Positions 42,566 through 54,553 of a stretch of 64,000 nt of DNA are shown one piece after another (the first letter of the stretch is position 1; every line of letters starts with the position of its first letter). The notes under the pieces are model-generated. The model made no database searches and was not told the DNA's origin. It saw only the letters and a list, made by a program, of their open reading frames with translations. Position numbers and translations under genes: made by a program. Origin of the DNA: Halichoerus grypus (lineage: Eukaryota; Chordata; Mammalia; Carnivora; Phocidae); the NCBI RefSeq assembly GCF_964656455.1, contig NC_135721.1, positions 47,933,530 through 47,997,529 on the forward strand, written 5' to 3'.

Positions 42566-43395
42566 CACCTCAGAGGGGCAGGCCATCAAGGTCACCATCT
42601 TGGTGAAGCTTAGCATCCCATTTTTGAAGTCATCCACTGAAGAATAAAGATCAAAACAACTGGGGTAGGGAGGGATAAAATATTGGGTAAGGTAGTGGTT
42701 GGCCTCTTGGTATGAAAGTATTTCTAGGTTTTAATCAATGAAAAATTAAAAAATTTTTGCATCATGTCAGAACAAATGGAATGCTGGATTTATGGTTAAA
42801 AAGTTAACTTAGTTGATTTAATGTACTTTGAAAACTATATGCCTACTAAGGGTCCAAGTTTCCCTGCCTTTCTTGGAGAAGTGTGGGGACAAGTGTTCTC
42901 TCTCCCTCAATGCTTAGGCTATCAAATCTTGGCACTTTCTAGATGACAAGGTAGCTTAGAAATGGCTGACCCTCTCCTGGAGTTTTAGGTCGCGTATATA
43001 CTTGGCAGCCGAGGGCACCTGGTTTAAATGATCCTTGGCTGGACCTTTCACCTGCAGCAATGGCTTGTCAAATGTCCATAGAGAGTTGAAAGCCAGGCCT
43101 GTTTTCCCTTCTGATCTTGGTGGAAAGCGTCAGCCCATGACTGGCCATTCTAGAAGACAATCAGAACCTATGCAAACAATTGAGCAAGGACCAATAGGTG
43201 AAACTGAACTTTTGTGAACTCATGGAGTAAACACAACTTGCTTACCAAATTGTGAAATCAAACTTTGTTTTCCAAAGTCTCAGATCTCCGTGGACAAAAT
43301 GTAAGATAAATTACGTGAGACCATGTTGATACTCCTTTGTGAAAAGAAAAAAAAAAAGCAAAGGATAGGCTGTATGCATTTGTTAACACTCTTAG
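42566..43395. other. Intergenic, nothing recognised
   Basis: No gene or named repeat seen. Confidence 0.35.
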
Positions 43396-43406
43396 AAATG
43401 AACACT

Positions 43407-43612
43407 GGGGCGCCTGGGTAGCTCAGTCATTAAGCGTCTGCCTTCGGCTCGGATCATGATCCCAGGGTCCTGGGATCGAGCCCCACATAGGGCTCCCTGC
43501 TCAGCGGGAGGCCTGCTTCTCCTTCTCTCACTCCCCCTGCATGTGTTCCTGCTCTTGCTATCTCTCTCTCTGTCAAATAAATAAATAAAATCTTAAAAAA
43601 AAATGTTAAAAA
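43407..43612 (+). repeat. CAN SINE (SINEC), sense
   Basis: Head 'ggggcgcctgggtagctcag', CT-rich middle, (AAAT)n and A-tail. Flanks share the duplication aaatgaacact (43396-43406 and 43613-43623). Confidence 0.97.
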
Positions 43613-43924
43613 AAATGAACACTAAAAGAGAATGGATTTTACTGTATATAAACTTTTAAAAGGGGATTAAAAAAGAGTACTTAGATGAACACAATGATAA
43701 AACAAGTAGTTGACCTCAACTTCTTAGAGTTTTCCTACATATTTACACAATGATATAGGAAATTGATTTTTCAGTGGGGGAAAAGAATCCTGTTTTGTAC
43801 AGTAGGTAGTTGGGCTCCTGTTTTAAATGAAAATATGTTGTCTGAAAAAGAAATCTCCCCATTGATGCTAGGTTAGTGGGGGTCAGAGTGAGGAAGGGTA
43901 CAGAGACTGGAACTTATCCATTCT

Positions 43925-44110
43925 GCTCTTGATGGACATTTAGGTTGCTTCCAAGTTTGAGGACCTATAAACCAGGCTGTATAAATATCCTTGTTCACGT
44001 GCCCTGGTACATATGTGCAAAAGTGGAATTGCTTGGTCATTTGGTATGTGTATTTTCATCCTTATTAAATATTGCCACATGTTTTTGCAGAGTGGCCGTA
44101 CTGGCTTACC
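43925..44110 (-). repeat. LINE-1 3' region, antisense
   Basis: 'gatggacatttaggttgctt' and 'aaaagtggaattgcttggtc' are the reverse of L1 3' UTR text. Confidence 0.7.
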
Positions 44111-44159
44111 CCCCAGCACCAGAATGGGTCCCCTTGCCTGGATTCAAGTGTTCTCCCAT

Positions 44160-44335
44160 AGAGAATGGGGGGAAATAAGTCTTGGAAAGAATGAGGAAGC
44201 TGGGCAGGGGAAGGCCTTGGGTGCCAATCCAAGGAGCTCAGACTTTATTTGACTGCCCTGGAAAGCCTCTGGTGATTTGGGGGCAGGGAACAAAATGCAA
44301 AAACGAGGTTTAGGAGAGTGAGCCTTTAACGCTCT
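44160..44335 (+). repeat. Ancient interspersed repeat fragment
   Basis: 'ggaaagcctctggtgatttg' and 'gagctcagactttatttgac' correspond to the same unnamed repeat family as 7235-8640. A further piece may lie at about 44690-44815. Confidence 0.45.
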
Positions 44336-44844
44336 CAATTGGTTTGTGTTGTGGGGAGAATGGGGATGATCATGGGTTTGGCTTAGGCCAGCAGCAGGAT
44401 TCAAGTTCACGAGAGATTTGTGGGGAGAAGGTGCACAGGGGGATGCTGAGCAAATGGTGTGGGGCAGAGACCCGGAGTGCTCAGCTCTACCAACGCTAGT
44501 CCTTAAATAATCCTGTTAGTCTATCGCACACTGCTTGTGGGCGTGTGAAGTACTATAGTCCTTCTGGAGAACCCTGTGGTGGGATTCAGCAAAGATGAAG
44601 ATGCACGTGCCTAAAGATCCAAATGTCCCCAAATATACCAAAACAAAACAAACAGGCAAACAAAACCACCCCCAAAAGAAGGGACTTCAAGAAGGAAAGA
44701 ACTGTCAACAATGTCAAATATACCAGAGAGGTCTATCAAGAAAAGCCCTAAAAAGCATGCACAGACTTTGGCTATTAGGCGTCTGATGATGAGCTTTGCC
44801 AGAGAAATGTTTGTAACACAGTGGGAGCAAAAATCCAAGCACAG

Positions 44845-45051
44845 GGGCGTCTGGGTGGCTCAGTCGTTAAGCGTCTGCCTTCGGCTCAGGTCATGATCCC
44901 AGGGTCCTGGGATCGAGCCCCACATCGAGCCCCACATCGGGCTCCCCGCTCTGCTGGAAGCCTGCTTTTCCCTCTCCCACTCCCCCTGCTTGTGTTCCCT
45001 TTCTCGCTGTGTCTCTCTCTGTCAAATAAATAAATAAAATCTTTAAAAAAA
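44845..45051 (+). repeat. CAN SINE (SINEC) with internal 13-bp duplication, sense
   Basis: Head 'gggcgtctgggtggctcagt' and A-tail, with the target duplication aaaaatccaagcacag at 44829-44844 and 45052-45067. The phrase 'gagccccacatc' is present twice in tandem (about 44914-44939), unlike other copies in the window. Confidence 0.97.
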
Positions 45052-45189
45052 AAAAATCCAAGCACAGTGGTTTGAGGGGAGAGCGAGTGGTAGCAAAAGG
45101 TAACCGTGTGTGTAACATGCTGTCAGGATGGTTGGCTGAGCACAGACTCAGCACACAGAAACATTTAGGATGTGATAAAAGTAGCATTT

Positions 45190-45600
45190 CAAACTATTGG
45201 ATAAAGGATACATAATTTGACAAATGGTGATGTAGCACGGGGTGGGGAGGGGTAATAAAGTTAAATCTTTATCTTACACCATAAACTAAATTCAAGTCAG
45301 ATGACTTCTAGAACTAGATGAAAATATAGGTGTACATAAACTTGGGGATGGTTAAAGTGCTTCTGAGATTGGCAACAAAACTAGAAACCTTAACGGAAAA
45401 ATATGGATAAATTTGACTTCATTAAAACACACACACATGCACTAAGCCCTTTGGGAAGGAAAAAAAGTCCATTAAAATTGAATAACAAATGACAAACATA
45501 GAAAAATATTTACAATATATGAAAATTCTTACACATAAATAAGAAAAGAGAAACACACCAATATAAACATAAATACGAATAGCAATTCACAAATAATCCA
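45190..45600 (+). repeat. LINE-1 ORF2 fragment
   Basis: 'aaatttgacttcattaaaac' and 'atatgaaaattcttacacat' are typical L1 ORF2 3' text. Short and broken. Confidence 0.6.
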
Positions 45601-45779
45601 GTGGTTCAATACCAGCTGAAAAAATTCAATCTTAATAAGAATCAAAAACTCTAGTTTCAAGAGGAACTGAACTCTTACATTTACTTCTCTTTCCTCCCTA
45701 AGTTCAACTGAAACTACATTTTTTAATGAAAGAAAGGAAAGAAAAGGGGAAAATTCCAAAGCAACGTTGGAAAACAAGT

Positions 45780-46233
45780 ATGGTAGTTCCCCCTTACCTA
45801 GATACATTCCTAGACCGCCATGGATGCCTGAAACCACAGATGTACCGAACTCCATATAGACTATGTTTTTTCCTATACATGCATACATATGTTAATTTAT
45901 AAATTAGGCACAATAAGAGATTAACAACAAGTAATAATAAAATAGAACAATTATAATGATATACTGTAATAAAAGTTATGTGAATGTGCTCTCTCTCTCT
46001 CTCAAAATAGCTTATTGTATGGTACTCACTGTTCTGGTAACGCTGTGAGATGAGAAAATGCCCACATGATGAGACGAAGTGAGGAGAATGATGTAGGTGC
46101 TGAGACGTACGTAGCCTTAGGCTCCTGCTGACCTGCTAATGAAGGAGGAGCACCTGCTTCTGGACCATAGTTGACTGCAGGTAACTGAAACCATAGAAGG
46201 TGAACCTGTGGGGAAGGGGGGACTGCTGTATGG
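45780..46233 (-). mobile_element. TcMar-Tigger DNA transposon remnant
   Basis: Both ends carry related inverted sequences: 'ggtagttcccccttacctag' on the left and 'aaggggggactgctgta' on the right. The interior phrases 'tgaaaccacagatgtaccga', 'taaaagttatgtgaatgtg' with a (CT)n tract, and 'tgctgacctgctaatgaagg' match the non-autonomous Tigger/MER2 type. No transposase frame remains. TA dinucleotides at the ends fit Tc1/mariner insertion. Confidence 0.75.
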
Positions 46234-46239
46234 TAGATT

Positions 46240-47585
46240 CTTTGGGATCTGACATCGAGCTCTTGTCCCTTTGGCAGGAAAGTCCTCCAGCCTCACTCCA
46301 CTCATGTGGTTCAGGTGGGACGGCCACGTTCCTGCAGAGCCAGCTTCCTAGCTGAGGCTGAATGGCTCAGGCTGGGGCACAGTGAGGGGAAGGGATGCCT
46401 CTCACCCCACCACCCGCCCTCAGCTTGGGTTCTATTTTATGGAACAGACACATCATCATCGATTGGAAGACCAAATGTAGCTTTACCATTGGTCAAGACT
46501 TAGAAACCTTGTGGTACATTCTTGGATAGGCTCTCTTAAGCTCCGTTGCACCCTCCTAATGGGAGAGATTGGAAAGCCCCAAATCTTATTTCTCAGTGTC
46601 CCTTGCTGCTAGAGTTCTGGACGTAAACTGAACTTGCATCACACTTGCAGAGGAACCTGCCTCCTCACATGGAGAGAAGAGGGATCACCTGAGAATTAGG
46701 TAGAGTGGGAAAGCCCTGAGGCCCCGAGACACCAGGCATTGTGGCGGTCGGTGGCAGTGGGGGCACGTCAGGCCGTGTGCCCCAGCCTCCACCCTGCTTT
46801 GCTCACACACAACAAATCAGCGACTGTTCTTCTACAGCAAGGCAGAAAGGCTCTCAAAGTAAATAAGAATGCTTGGAATTATGTTTTTTGTTTTAAGCCA
46901 AAAAAAAAAAGTAAATAAGAATGTGCATTGGTTGACAGCAAAGGTGTTATTAGAGCTGGACAGAGAACAGGCAAGCACTCCAGTGAACCCCCAGTGGACA
47001 CAGGACACAAGCAGGAAAGCACTTTGCTGCCAGAGCAGTCCCCTCCCTATTTCCTTTATCAGGAAGGATCCTCAGCCTGCAGACCTGTTCCCTTTGGGCA
47101 GCCTGTCCCCTCATCAACCCAGGGTGAACCTCACCCTCTAATTCCCGCATGAAGTGAAAAACAAAAACAAAAACCAAAAGCTAAAATATCTGAACTAAAT
47201 ATCCAAATGATTAAAACAAAATCTGGGTGGGTTGAAACCAAAGGGTCTCCCTGGAATGCTTGGCAGTGACCGCCCAACGGGTCTTCCCACCTGTGCTGCG
47301 ATCCACTCTGAAGCCAATCTTTCCATTCTTGTACCAAGTCCCATTCCACATTCCTTGGAGCTCAGACCCATTTGCTGATAATTATGTCTCTCCCTAGAAT
47401 GGCCCAGTCCTTTTCCTCCCCAAAACCGCCCTGTACCAGGGAAACTGCCCCCCAGTTTCTGGGGTACACTGAATTCTTCCACCACTTAGGTCTTTGTTTT
47501 TATGACTCCTTCCATCCTGCCTGCTGTTCCAAATCCCACCCCTATACCCTTTCCCTTCACGTCCTACTGAAGGTCATTTTCTCCA
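46240..47585. other. Intergenic, nothing recognised
   Basis: No convincing gene or repeat apart from an A-run near 46900. Confidence 0.35.
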
Positions 47586-47589
47586 TGAA

Positions 47590-47656
47590 GTCTATTTCTT
47601 TTCTTTCTTTCTTCCTTCCTTCCTTCCTTCTTTCTTTCTTTCTCTCTCTCTTTTTT
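47590..47656. repeat. CTTT/CTTC microsatellite
   Basis: Tandem ttct and ttcc units run directly into the T-run of the adjacent antisense SINE. A second similar tract lies at 47850-47905, on the other side of the SINE. Confidence 0.85.
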
Positions 47657-47848
47657 TTTTAAAGATTTTATTTATTTATTTATTAGAGAGCGAGCGAGAG
47701 AGAAACAGCATGAGAGAGGAGAGGATCAGAGGGAGAAGCAGGCTCCCCGCTGAGCCGGGAGCCCGATGCGGGACTCGATCCCAGTACCCCGGGACCATGA
47801 CCCGAGCCGAAGGCAGTCGCTCAACCAACTGAGCCACCCAGGCGCCCT
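47657..47848 (-). repeat. CAN SINE (SINEC), antisense
   Basis: 'aaagattttatttatttatt', GA-rich middle, and reverse head ending 'cacccaggcgccct'. Pyrimidine microsatellites on both sides suggest insertion into one, or expansion of the tail of the next element. Confidence 0.95.
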
Positions 47849-47924
47849 CTCTCTTTCTTTCTTTTTCTTTCTTTCTTTCTTTTTCTTCCTTCCTTCCCCT
47901 CCCTCCCTATTTCTCTCTTTCTGA

Positions 47925-48142
47925 GAGAGTGCGCATGCGCACGTTTGTGCGCATGTACGAACACAAGGGGGCAGTGCAGCGGGAGAGGGAGAGAGAATCT
48001 TAAGCAGGCTCCATGCGCAGTGCAGAGCCTGATGTGGAGCTCCGTGAGCGGCGGGTGCAGGGCTTCCGCAGACTGAGTCATGACCGGAGCAGAAATCAAG
48101 AGTTGGACGCTCAACTGATTCCACACCCAGCTGCCCCTCCAT
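47925..48142 (-). repeat. Older CAN SINE, antisense
   Basis: 'gcaggctccatgcgcagtgc', 'gagcctgatgtggagctccg' and a reverse head ending 'cacacccagctgcccct'. More diverged than its neighbour at 47657. The two stand in tandem, same orientation. Confidence 0.85.
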
Positions 48143-48789
48143 GAAGTATTTCTTTAACACATAGGGCCTAAGCTATGGCCCAAGACTTTGAAGGTAAGCA
48201 ATGACCATTTGTGAAATGAGTAAGTCCTCTAAACACATATGGTTTCTCTTTTACTGAACCCCTCCCTCCCTTTGTGCTGTTTTATGGGGCCTTGCACTCT
48301 TCTGCTTGTGTATTTATCTAATTCCCGATTTGCTGGAAACTCCCTGAGGCTGGAGACTGTGTCTTCTGGGCCAGGCTATCCCCATCTGCCCCAGACAAGG
48401 GGTTTCCTAGGTTGCAGTTCTTTCAGAGCTAAAACTGGGGAAGTGTCAGGCAAACCAAGGTGAGTCGGTCATCCTAGTCTTGCTAGTCTTTGATTCCATG
48501 GGTTATGGAAAGAAAGTAGGATGTAGGGTTAAAGTTATGGCTCAGCCATGGCCTCCAAAACACACTTTTCCACATGTCTGCTGCATGTGTGGCTTTTCCA
48601 CTGGGGGAAACCCCAGTGAGCTAGGAACAGAGTCAGGACTTTATACAGAAGATAAGTTTCCTATCTGAAAGAAAAGGTAAACCCTGAAATATGGGCCTGA
48701 AAACACTCAGTAAATCTACAACAGGACCTGTGTGAGAAAAGGGGTGGAGTTCATTTTTTAATGGAGCTCCCAACCCCTGTTCTTCCTCC

Positions 48790-48925
48790 TACATCTATGA
48801 GTCCATGGGCCAGTACTACACTCTCTGAGTCTCAGTTTCCATATCTGCAAGGTTTCATCTGGGGATGAAAATCCTTGCCTGGCAGGACTGTTGAGAGTTA
48901 AATAAGAGAAGCTGTGTGTGTCACT
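48790..48925 (+). repeat. MIR SINE
   Basis: 'tctgagtctcagtttccata' followed by 'ctgttgagagttaaataaga' matches the MIR 3' half. It ends where the minisatellite region starts. Confidence 0.7.
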
Positions 48926-48994
48926 GAGCCCAATGCTTGGTGTCCAGAGATGCCTAGACTAGCAGAGATTTCAGCATCCCTCCTACTCTGTGTA

Positions 48995-50190
48995 CCCACA
49001 ACCCAAACCGTGTGCCCATCCCCCAGCAATTTGTGCCCACACCCAACACTGTGCTCACACCCCAACCTTGTATACCCACACCCCAACTCTGTGTGCTCGC
49101 ACCCAACACTGTGTGCTCACACATACCAACACCGTGTGCCCACCCCAAGACTGTGCTCACACCCCAACCTTGTATACCCACACCCCAACCCTGTGAGCCC
49201 ACACCCAACACTGTGTGCTCACACCAGAACCCTGTGTGTTCACACCCCAATTCTGTGTGCTCACATCCCAACCCTGTGTGCCCACGCCCAACACTGTGTG
49301 TCTGCCCCCAACATTGTGTGCCTGCACCCCCTACACTGTGTGCCCACACCCAACACTGTGTGCTCACATCCCAACCCTGTGTGTTCACACCCAACACTGT
49401 GTGCTCACACCCCAACCCTGTGTGCTGACGTCCCAACCCTGTGTGCCCACACCCCGACCCTGTGTGCCCACACCCAACACTGTGTGTCTGCCCCCCAACA
49501 TTGTGTGGCTGCACCCTCTACACTGTGTGCCCATACCCAACCCTGTGTGCTCACATCCCAACCCTGTGTGTTCACACCCAACACTGTGTGCTCACACCCC
49601 AACCCTGTGTGCTGATGCCCCAACCCTGTGTGCCCACACCCAACATTGTGTGCCTGCATCCCCTACACTGTGTGCCCACACCCAACACTGTGTGCTCACA
49701 TCCCAACCCTGTGTGTTCACACCCAACACTGTGTGCTCATACCCCAACCCTGTGTGCCCACACCCCAACTGTGTGTGCCCACACCCAACACTGTGTCTGC
49801 CCCCCAACATTTTGTGGCTGCACCCTCTACACTGTGTGCCCACACCCAACACTGTGTGCTCACATCCCAACCCTGTGTGTTCACACCCAACACTGTGTGC
49901 TCATACCCCAACCCTGTGTGCCCACACCCCAACTGTGTCTGCCCACACCCAACACTGTGTCTGCCCCCCAACATTGTGTGGCTGCACCCTCTACACTGTG
50001 TGCCCACACCCAACACTGTGTGCTCACATCCCAACCCTGTGTGTTCACACCCAACACTGTGTGCTCATACCCCAACCCTGTGTGCCCACACCCCAACTGT
50101 GTGTGCCCACACCCAACACTGTGTCTGCCCCCCAACATTGTGTGGCTGCACCCTCTACACTGTGTGCCCACACCCAACACTGTGTGTCCC
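48995..50190. repeat. Minisatellite, ~19-bp unit with 164-bp higher-order period
   Basis: Tandem units of about 18-20 bp built on 'cccacacccaacactgtgtg' vary at one or two positions. A marked unit ending 'aacat' before tgtgtggctg (or tgtgtgcctg) recurs with the following base at 49315, 49502, 49647, 49811, 49975 and 50139. The last three intervals are exactly 164 bp and the 145-bp one is 164 minus one 19-bp unit. Several frames stay open on both strands (up to 328 codons, Cys/Pro/His/Thr-rich) only because the unit lacks stops. I do not regard these as genes. Confidence 0.95.
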
Positions 50191-50372
50191 TTCCCCACTA
50201 GCACTTCTTTTCCCCTCACTTCCCACTCACTGTCTCTGCCTTCCCCCTGCCCTCTTCCCACTGATAGTTATCTTTCCTACTTACAAAGCAGTTAAAATGA
50301 GGGCAAAAATCAGCACAAAACTTAAAAAAAATCACAAAGTACACAACGTTTTTCTTGTAGGGGTTGATTTGT

Positions 50373-50486
50373 TCAAATGCCTTCTTCATTTATCTTGTCC
50401 ATATCCTTCTCCGAAGAGTCAGGAATTGGGGCTTGCAGAGCTGGAGGGGCTGTGGGATGTGGAACGTGCTCCTTAATTTCAGGCCT
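50373..50486 (-). other. Candidate minus-strand terminal coding exon
   Basis: Read on the minus strand, a strong 3' splice site (pyrimidine-rich 'ctttgcctcttctcttcag') is followed at 50486 by an exactly in-frame 37-codon stretch starting RPEIKEHVPHPTAPP and ending DKINEEGI before TGA. The composition is protein-like and free of low complexity. I do not recognise the protein and found no upstream partner exon. Could be a real last exon of an unknown gene, a lncRNA exon or chance. Confidence 0.25.
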
Positions 50487-50489
50487 CTG

Positions 50490-52560
50490 AAGAGAAGAGG
50501 CAAAGCAAAGAAGACATCTTTCCCAGGGATTGTCTCTTAAAGGAGCTGATTCTCTGGGGCAGGGGAATGCCTCAGCTGGCTCCTGCAAGCTAAACCCACA
50601 AGTAATAAACCTCCCTAGGACATGCTGATTAGATAAACCAGTAAGAATTGCGGACAACACAGACATTAGATTTAAAAACTTAAAACAAATGTTACTTTTA
50701 CAGTGTCTGTGACTAGACAAAGACTTTTTGGTTCTAAAATAGTTGGTTGGTGAGATAATAGAGGAGGGGCTATGTTAATAGCAGAGGTAGAAAAAAAGGA
50801 GAGGTGGGTGGGTTCCAACTGCAAGGCCCACCCTAAAGGATTGGATTCAAGGGCGCTGGAGCGACAGGCTACTGCACGGGGTGAGTAGAGTAGATTTTAA
50901 ATATATGGAGTTAACAGCTTGGTTGTAGGTTCAGGTTTGGGGATGTGAATGAATGAACCCAATAGTGTAGGCAGGAATCTCCAGCCCACAGAGGGTCAGG
51001 TGAGAATTGTGTTGCTTTTTGCTAAAGGCCTGTGCAAGATTTAGAGAGCAAAGGTAAGGGACAATCTGTTGTCTAAATTAATTTTTAACTATTTCAACAT
51101 AGTGAAGGACAAGTAAGATAATGATCAGGTTGTCCTGTTGGTGGTGTTGCTATTCTGCGTTCCCCTGCCCCCACCTTTGGAGAGGGGAGTATCTATGCAT
51201 ACGTGCATCTGTGCAATGTCAGACATGCACTGAGGGGCTGAGATCTAGATCTAGTTGTATTCTCTGCATGGAGTTCTAACTTCTTAAATCCAGGTTCTTC
51301 AGCCATGGAAGTCACGGGGGTTGGTCCTGTGCTTACTTCAAGCTTCTTTCAGTTCGATAAGGGTTATTTCCAGCATCTTCTTGGAGGCTCCTATGAGTCC
51401 AGGAAACATGAGACTTATATAAAAATCCCCACTTCAATTAAGCTTTCCCACCTGAAGGAGGTGACCTTTACCAAGGACCAGCTTTATGGGCTCTAGGGAA
51501 TGGGAGGGAGGTGATGCATGAGAAGCCAGGGAAATAGTCCTCATCTCTCTTCCTAGATGTAACAGACCATAGTTCTTGCAAATCAGGACTTCTGGGGATC
51601 AGTTGGCTATCCAAGAAAGGGTCACCCAGCCCATAATGAAATTCTAACTTAGAAATCCGGAGCCCTTAGCTCTGTGGACTTCTGTCCCCAAGAAAGGGTT
51701 TTTTTACTTTCCTGCAATTTGGGACTAAGCTGTGAGCTCATGAGCTGAGGAATGTTCTCAGGAGTACCCTAAAAACCCACCAACTATGCTGTTTCTCCCC
51801 CTCCCCTCCCTAGCTTATTTTCGGTTGCCCAGTCTGAGGAGAGCCATCTTTCCCCATCCATTGAAGGTGCTCAGTAACTGGCTTGTTGCTCAACTGAATG
51901 CCTGCCCACTCTCCCTTCGGTTCAGTTCATCTTCTCAGAGAGGCAGTAATCAAGCACTTAGACTTACTGATGGAGATGCTCAAATAGCTTCTCTTTTACC
52001 CCCCTGCTCTGTGACCATCGACGGAGGCCAGGCCAACAAAGGAGATACTTTAGCACAAGTGATGCGGTCACATGAAATAGATAGCAGAGTGTGTTCTCCG
52101 ACGTTACCGTCCACAAAGCAGAACCAGCTGGCCTTGGTTTCCTTTTCATAACCTTCATCTGTAGAAAATTTTGCTTCTTGAGCTACTTGAGATCTACTTC
52201 CCTATCTAAAGAGCTGGGCTCTGTGCTGCTTCAGCTAATTTATTCTCTCAGAAGTACATAATTTGGATCATTTTATATAATCTTGAAGACAGGAGCCCTT
52301 TAAGATTCCTCACTCAAAAATGGATTCAGCTTGGTTTGAAGCCTAATGGGGCACTGCAGCGTTCATTCCTGCTATCTTAGGGCATGAGCTGGGTCTGATT
52401 GCACCCTCTTCTTGCGTCTTAGCCTGCTTCCCCTTAATTCAGAACAAGAGCGGCTCTAACAGAGAAACAGAACATGATCATCCACACCTACTTCATTTCT
52501 ATGCCTTTTACCCTAAACCTGGGCAAACTGCAATATCATTTTATATCAGAATTCCTTGAA
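50490..52560. other. Intergenic, nothing recognised
   Basis: Two + strand frames (51305-51496 and 51786-52151) have no family resemblance or splice support. Confidence 0.35.
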
Positions 52561-52567
52561 CACAGGC

Positions 52568-52778
52568 TCTTTTTTCTTTTTTTAAAGATTTATTTATTTA
52601 TTTATTTATTTGAGAGAGAGAGTTCATGAGCAGGGGGAGGCGCAGAGGGAAACGGGAAGCAGACTCCCCGCTGAGCGGGGAGCCCAGCGCAGGGCTTGAT
52701 CCCAGGCCCCTGAGATCATGACCTGAGCCAAAACCAAGAGTCAGATGCTTAACCAACTGAGCCACCCAGGTGCCCCCC
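52568..52778 (-). repeat. CAN SINE (SINEC), antisense
   Basis: 'aaagatttatttatttattt', GA-rich middle and reverse head 'tgagccacccaggtgccccc'. The phrase 'aaaaccaagagtcagatgct' marks an older subfamily. Confidence 0.93.
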
Positions 52779-52954
52779 CGGCCCCCCACCTTTTAAAGTG
52801 TATTTCATGAACTCAGTGATCTAGCTAAGGAATTTTCTGGGATGAGTTTCCAGCGCACTGCCTGGCTGCTTCTAGCTACCTAGCCAGTTTTTACCATGGT
52901 ACACATGTACACTAGTAATGTCATCAGCGACACTGTCCCCATGCACTGAATCAT

Positions 52955-53065
52955 ATAACCCTATAGCTTACTGTGTACGTGCAAGGTACTTTGCTGGGCT
53001 TTGGTGGCAGTATGGGGATAAATGGCACATGGGCCCTGCCCTCAGAGAGCTTACAATCTAGTGGG
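52955..53065 (+). repeat. Old interspersed repeat fragment (MIR/L2 type)
   Basis: 'gccctgccctcagagagctt' followed by 'acaatctagtgggagg' is a common old-repeat ending. The family is not settled. Confidence 0.45.
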
Positions 53066-54030
53066 AGGTGCAAGATATATGCATGTTAAGTAACGGTTGA
53101 AGATAGTATTGTGTAAGTGTTCCATTAAATAAGCGTGAATCATGGGGTAAAATCAGAAAGCAGCCTGATTTTTTTACCTGTGATTGCTCTTTTAAATTTA
53201 TTCTGTGTGGCTGAATCTTGCTCTGCCTCTGGATGAAATTTAGACAAGTCACACGATTGTTCTGGTCACCGTTGGTCTCAGGCTCATCTCAGAAATGATA
53301 ATGTTGATCCCAATGATAATCCAGACCTCAATCTCAATTTAAAATTGGGGCCTCTTCCCATCCCAACCTGGTGTTGCTGAAGAAGAGAGGCCTATGGTGG
53401 TTGGCAGTCTGGATGGAAAGTCCTGCTTTCTACTCTTCTTTACTTATTTAGCTCCCAGGGGTCTGTGAACGCTTCAGGGTTGTTGCCTGGGGAGGGAGAA
53501 GAGGTGGGAGGAGTAGAAAAATTCTCTCTACACGTCTGATCTCCAGCCTCACCAGGGTCCTCAGTGGGGACATGGCAATTCTTTTACACATCCCTGGGCT
53601 GACCCCTTGAAGGTCAACCTTTCCACTACCCTCAAAATCCACCCCAAAGGCACACACTCCCACCCCTCACCTCTTTCCTCATGGAGAAAGTCTGTGTGGT
53701 CAGGTGGGAATTTTCTCTGCTTCTGCCCCTGCCCATCATCTCTTTCCTTCCTTTTTCTTCCCTGTCTTGGATGAAGTTGCTTGTCCTCCTTCCTTGGTCC
53801 TGCTTCAGCGTTTCACCTCTGCTCTGTATCAGGAATCCCCCAGAAGCCAGTCAGCACAGTAGGTTCACCTGGCATGGAGAATGCCAGGGTTTGGAGACCA
53901 AGGGTCCTTTTTTAGGGCTTATTCTTTGTTGTGTCTCATACATTATAGCTCCTTGTAATCAATCTCTACATCTAACATAACTCCAATCAAAGTAAAAAAA
54001 ATGACTATTTAAAAAAAGTGTTTACAATGA
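53066..54030. other. Intergenic, nothing recognised
   Basis: No gene or named repeat seen. Confidence 0.35.
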
Positions 54031-54436
54031 TATACTATCTTATTTAAAATTAAATTTAAATTATTTACTTTTTTGTGGTAAAATAAATATAACAAAATTT
54101 ACCATTTTAACTATTTTTGAGAGTACAAATTTAATAGCATTAAATACATTCACACTACTGTACAACCATCACCACCATTAGTATCCAGAACTTTTTCATC
54201 TTCCCCAACTGAAACTCTGTATCCATTAAACAGTGACTCCCCATTGCCCCTTCCCCCAGCCCCAGATCCACTATTTTGTCTTCTGTCTCTATGAATTTGG
54301 CTAGTCTAGGTACTTCATATAAGTGGAATCATACAGTATTTGTCTTTTTTGGGTCTGGCTTATCTCACTTAGCATAATGTCCTCACGTTTCAGCCATGTT
54401 GTAGCATGTGTTAGAATTTCCTTCCTTTCATTAAAA

Positions 54437-54553
54437 AAATTTTTTTTAAGATTTTATTTTTACGTAATCTCTACACCCAATGTGGGGCTTGAACTTACAA
54501 CCCCAAGCTCCAGAGTCACATACTCTACCAGCTGAGCCAGCCAGGCACCCCTC
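54437..54553 (-). repeat. Short old CAN-like SINE, antisense
   Basis: 'aagattttatttttacgtaa' then 'aatgtggggcttgaacttac' and a reverse head 'ctgagccagccaggcacccc'. It lacks the GA-rich middle of the other copies, so it is a different, shorter subfamily, inserted in an L1. Confidence 0.8.

Noticed and set aside
50000..50190. CRISPR-like array
   Set aside because: Repeats are contiguous and the 'spacers' are themselves variants of the same unit in a vertebrate genome; this is a minisatellite.
49215..50476. Long Cys/Pro/His/Thr-rich frames (up to 328 codons) that look like a repeat protein
   Set aside because: They are translations of the minisatellite in several frames and both strands. The unit lacks stop codons, and there is no start context or unique flanking coding sequence.
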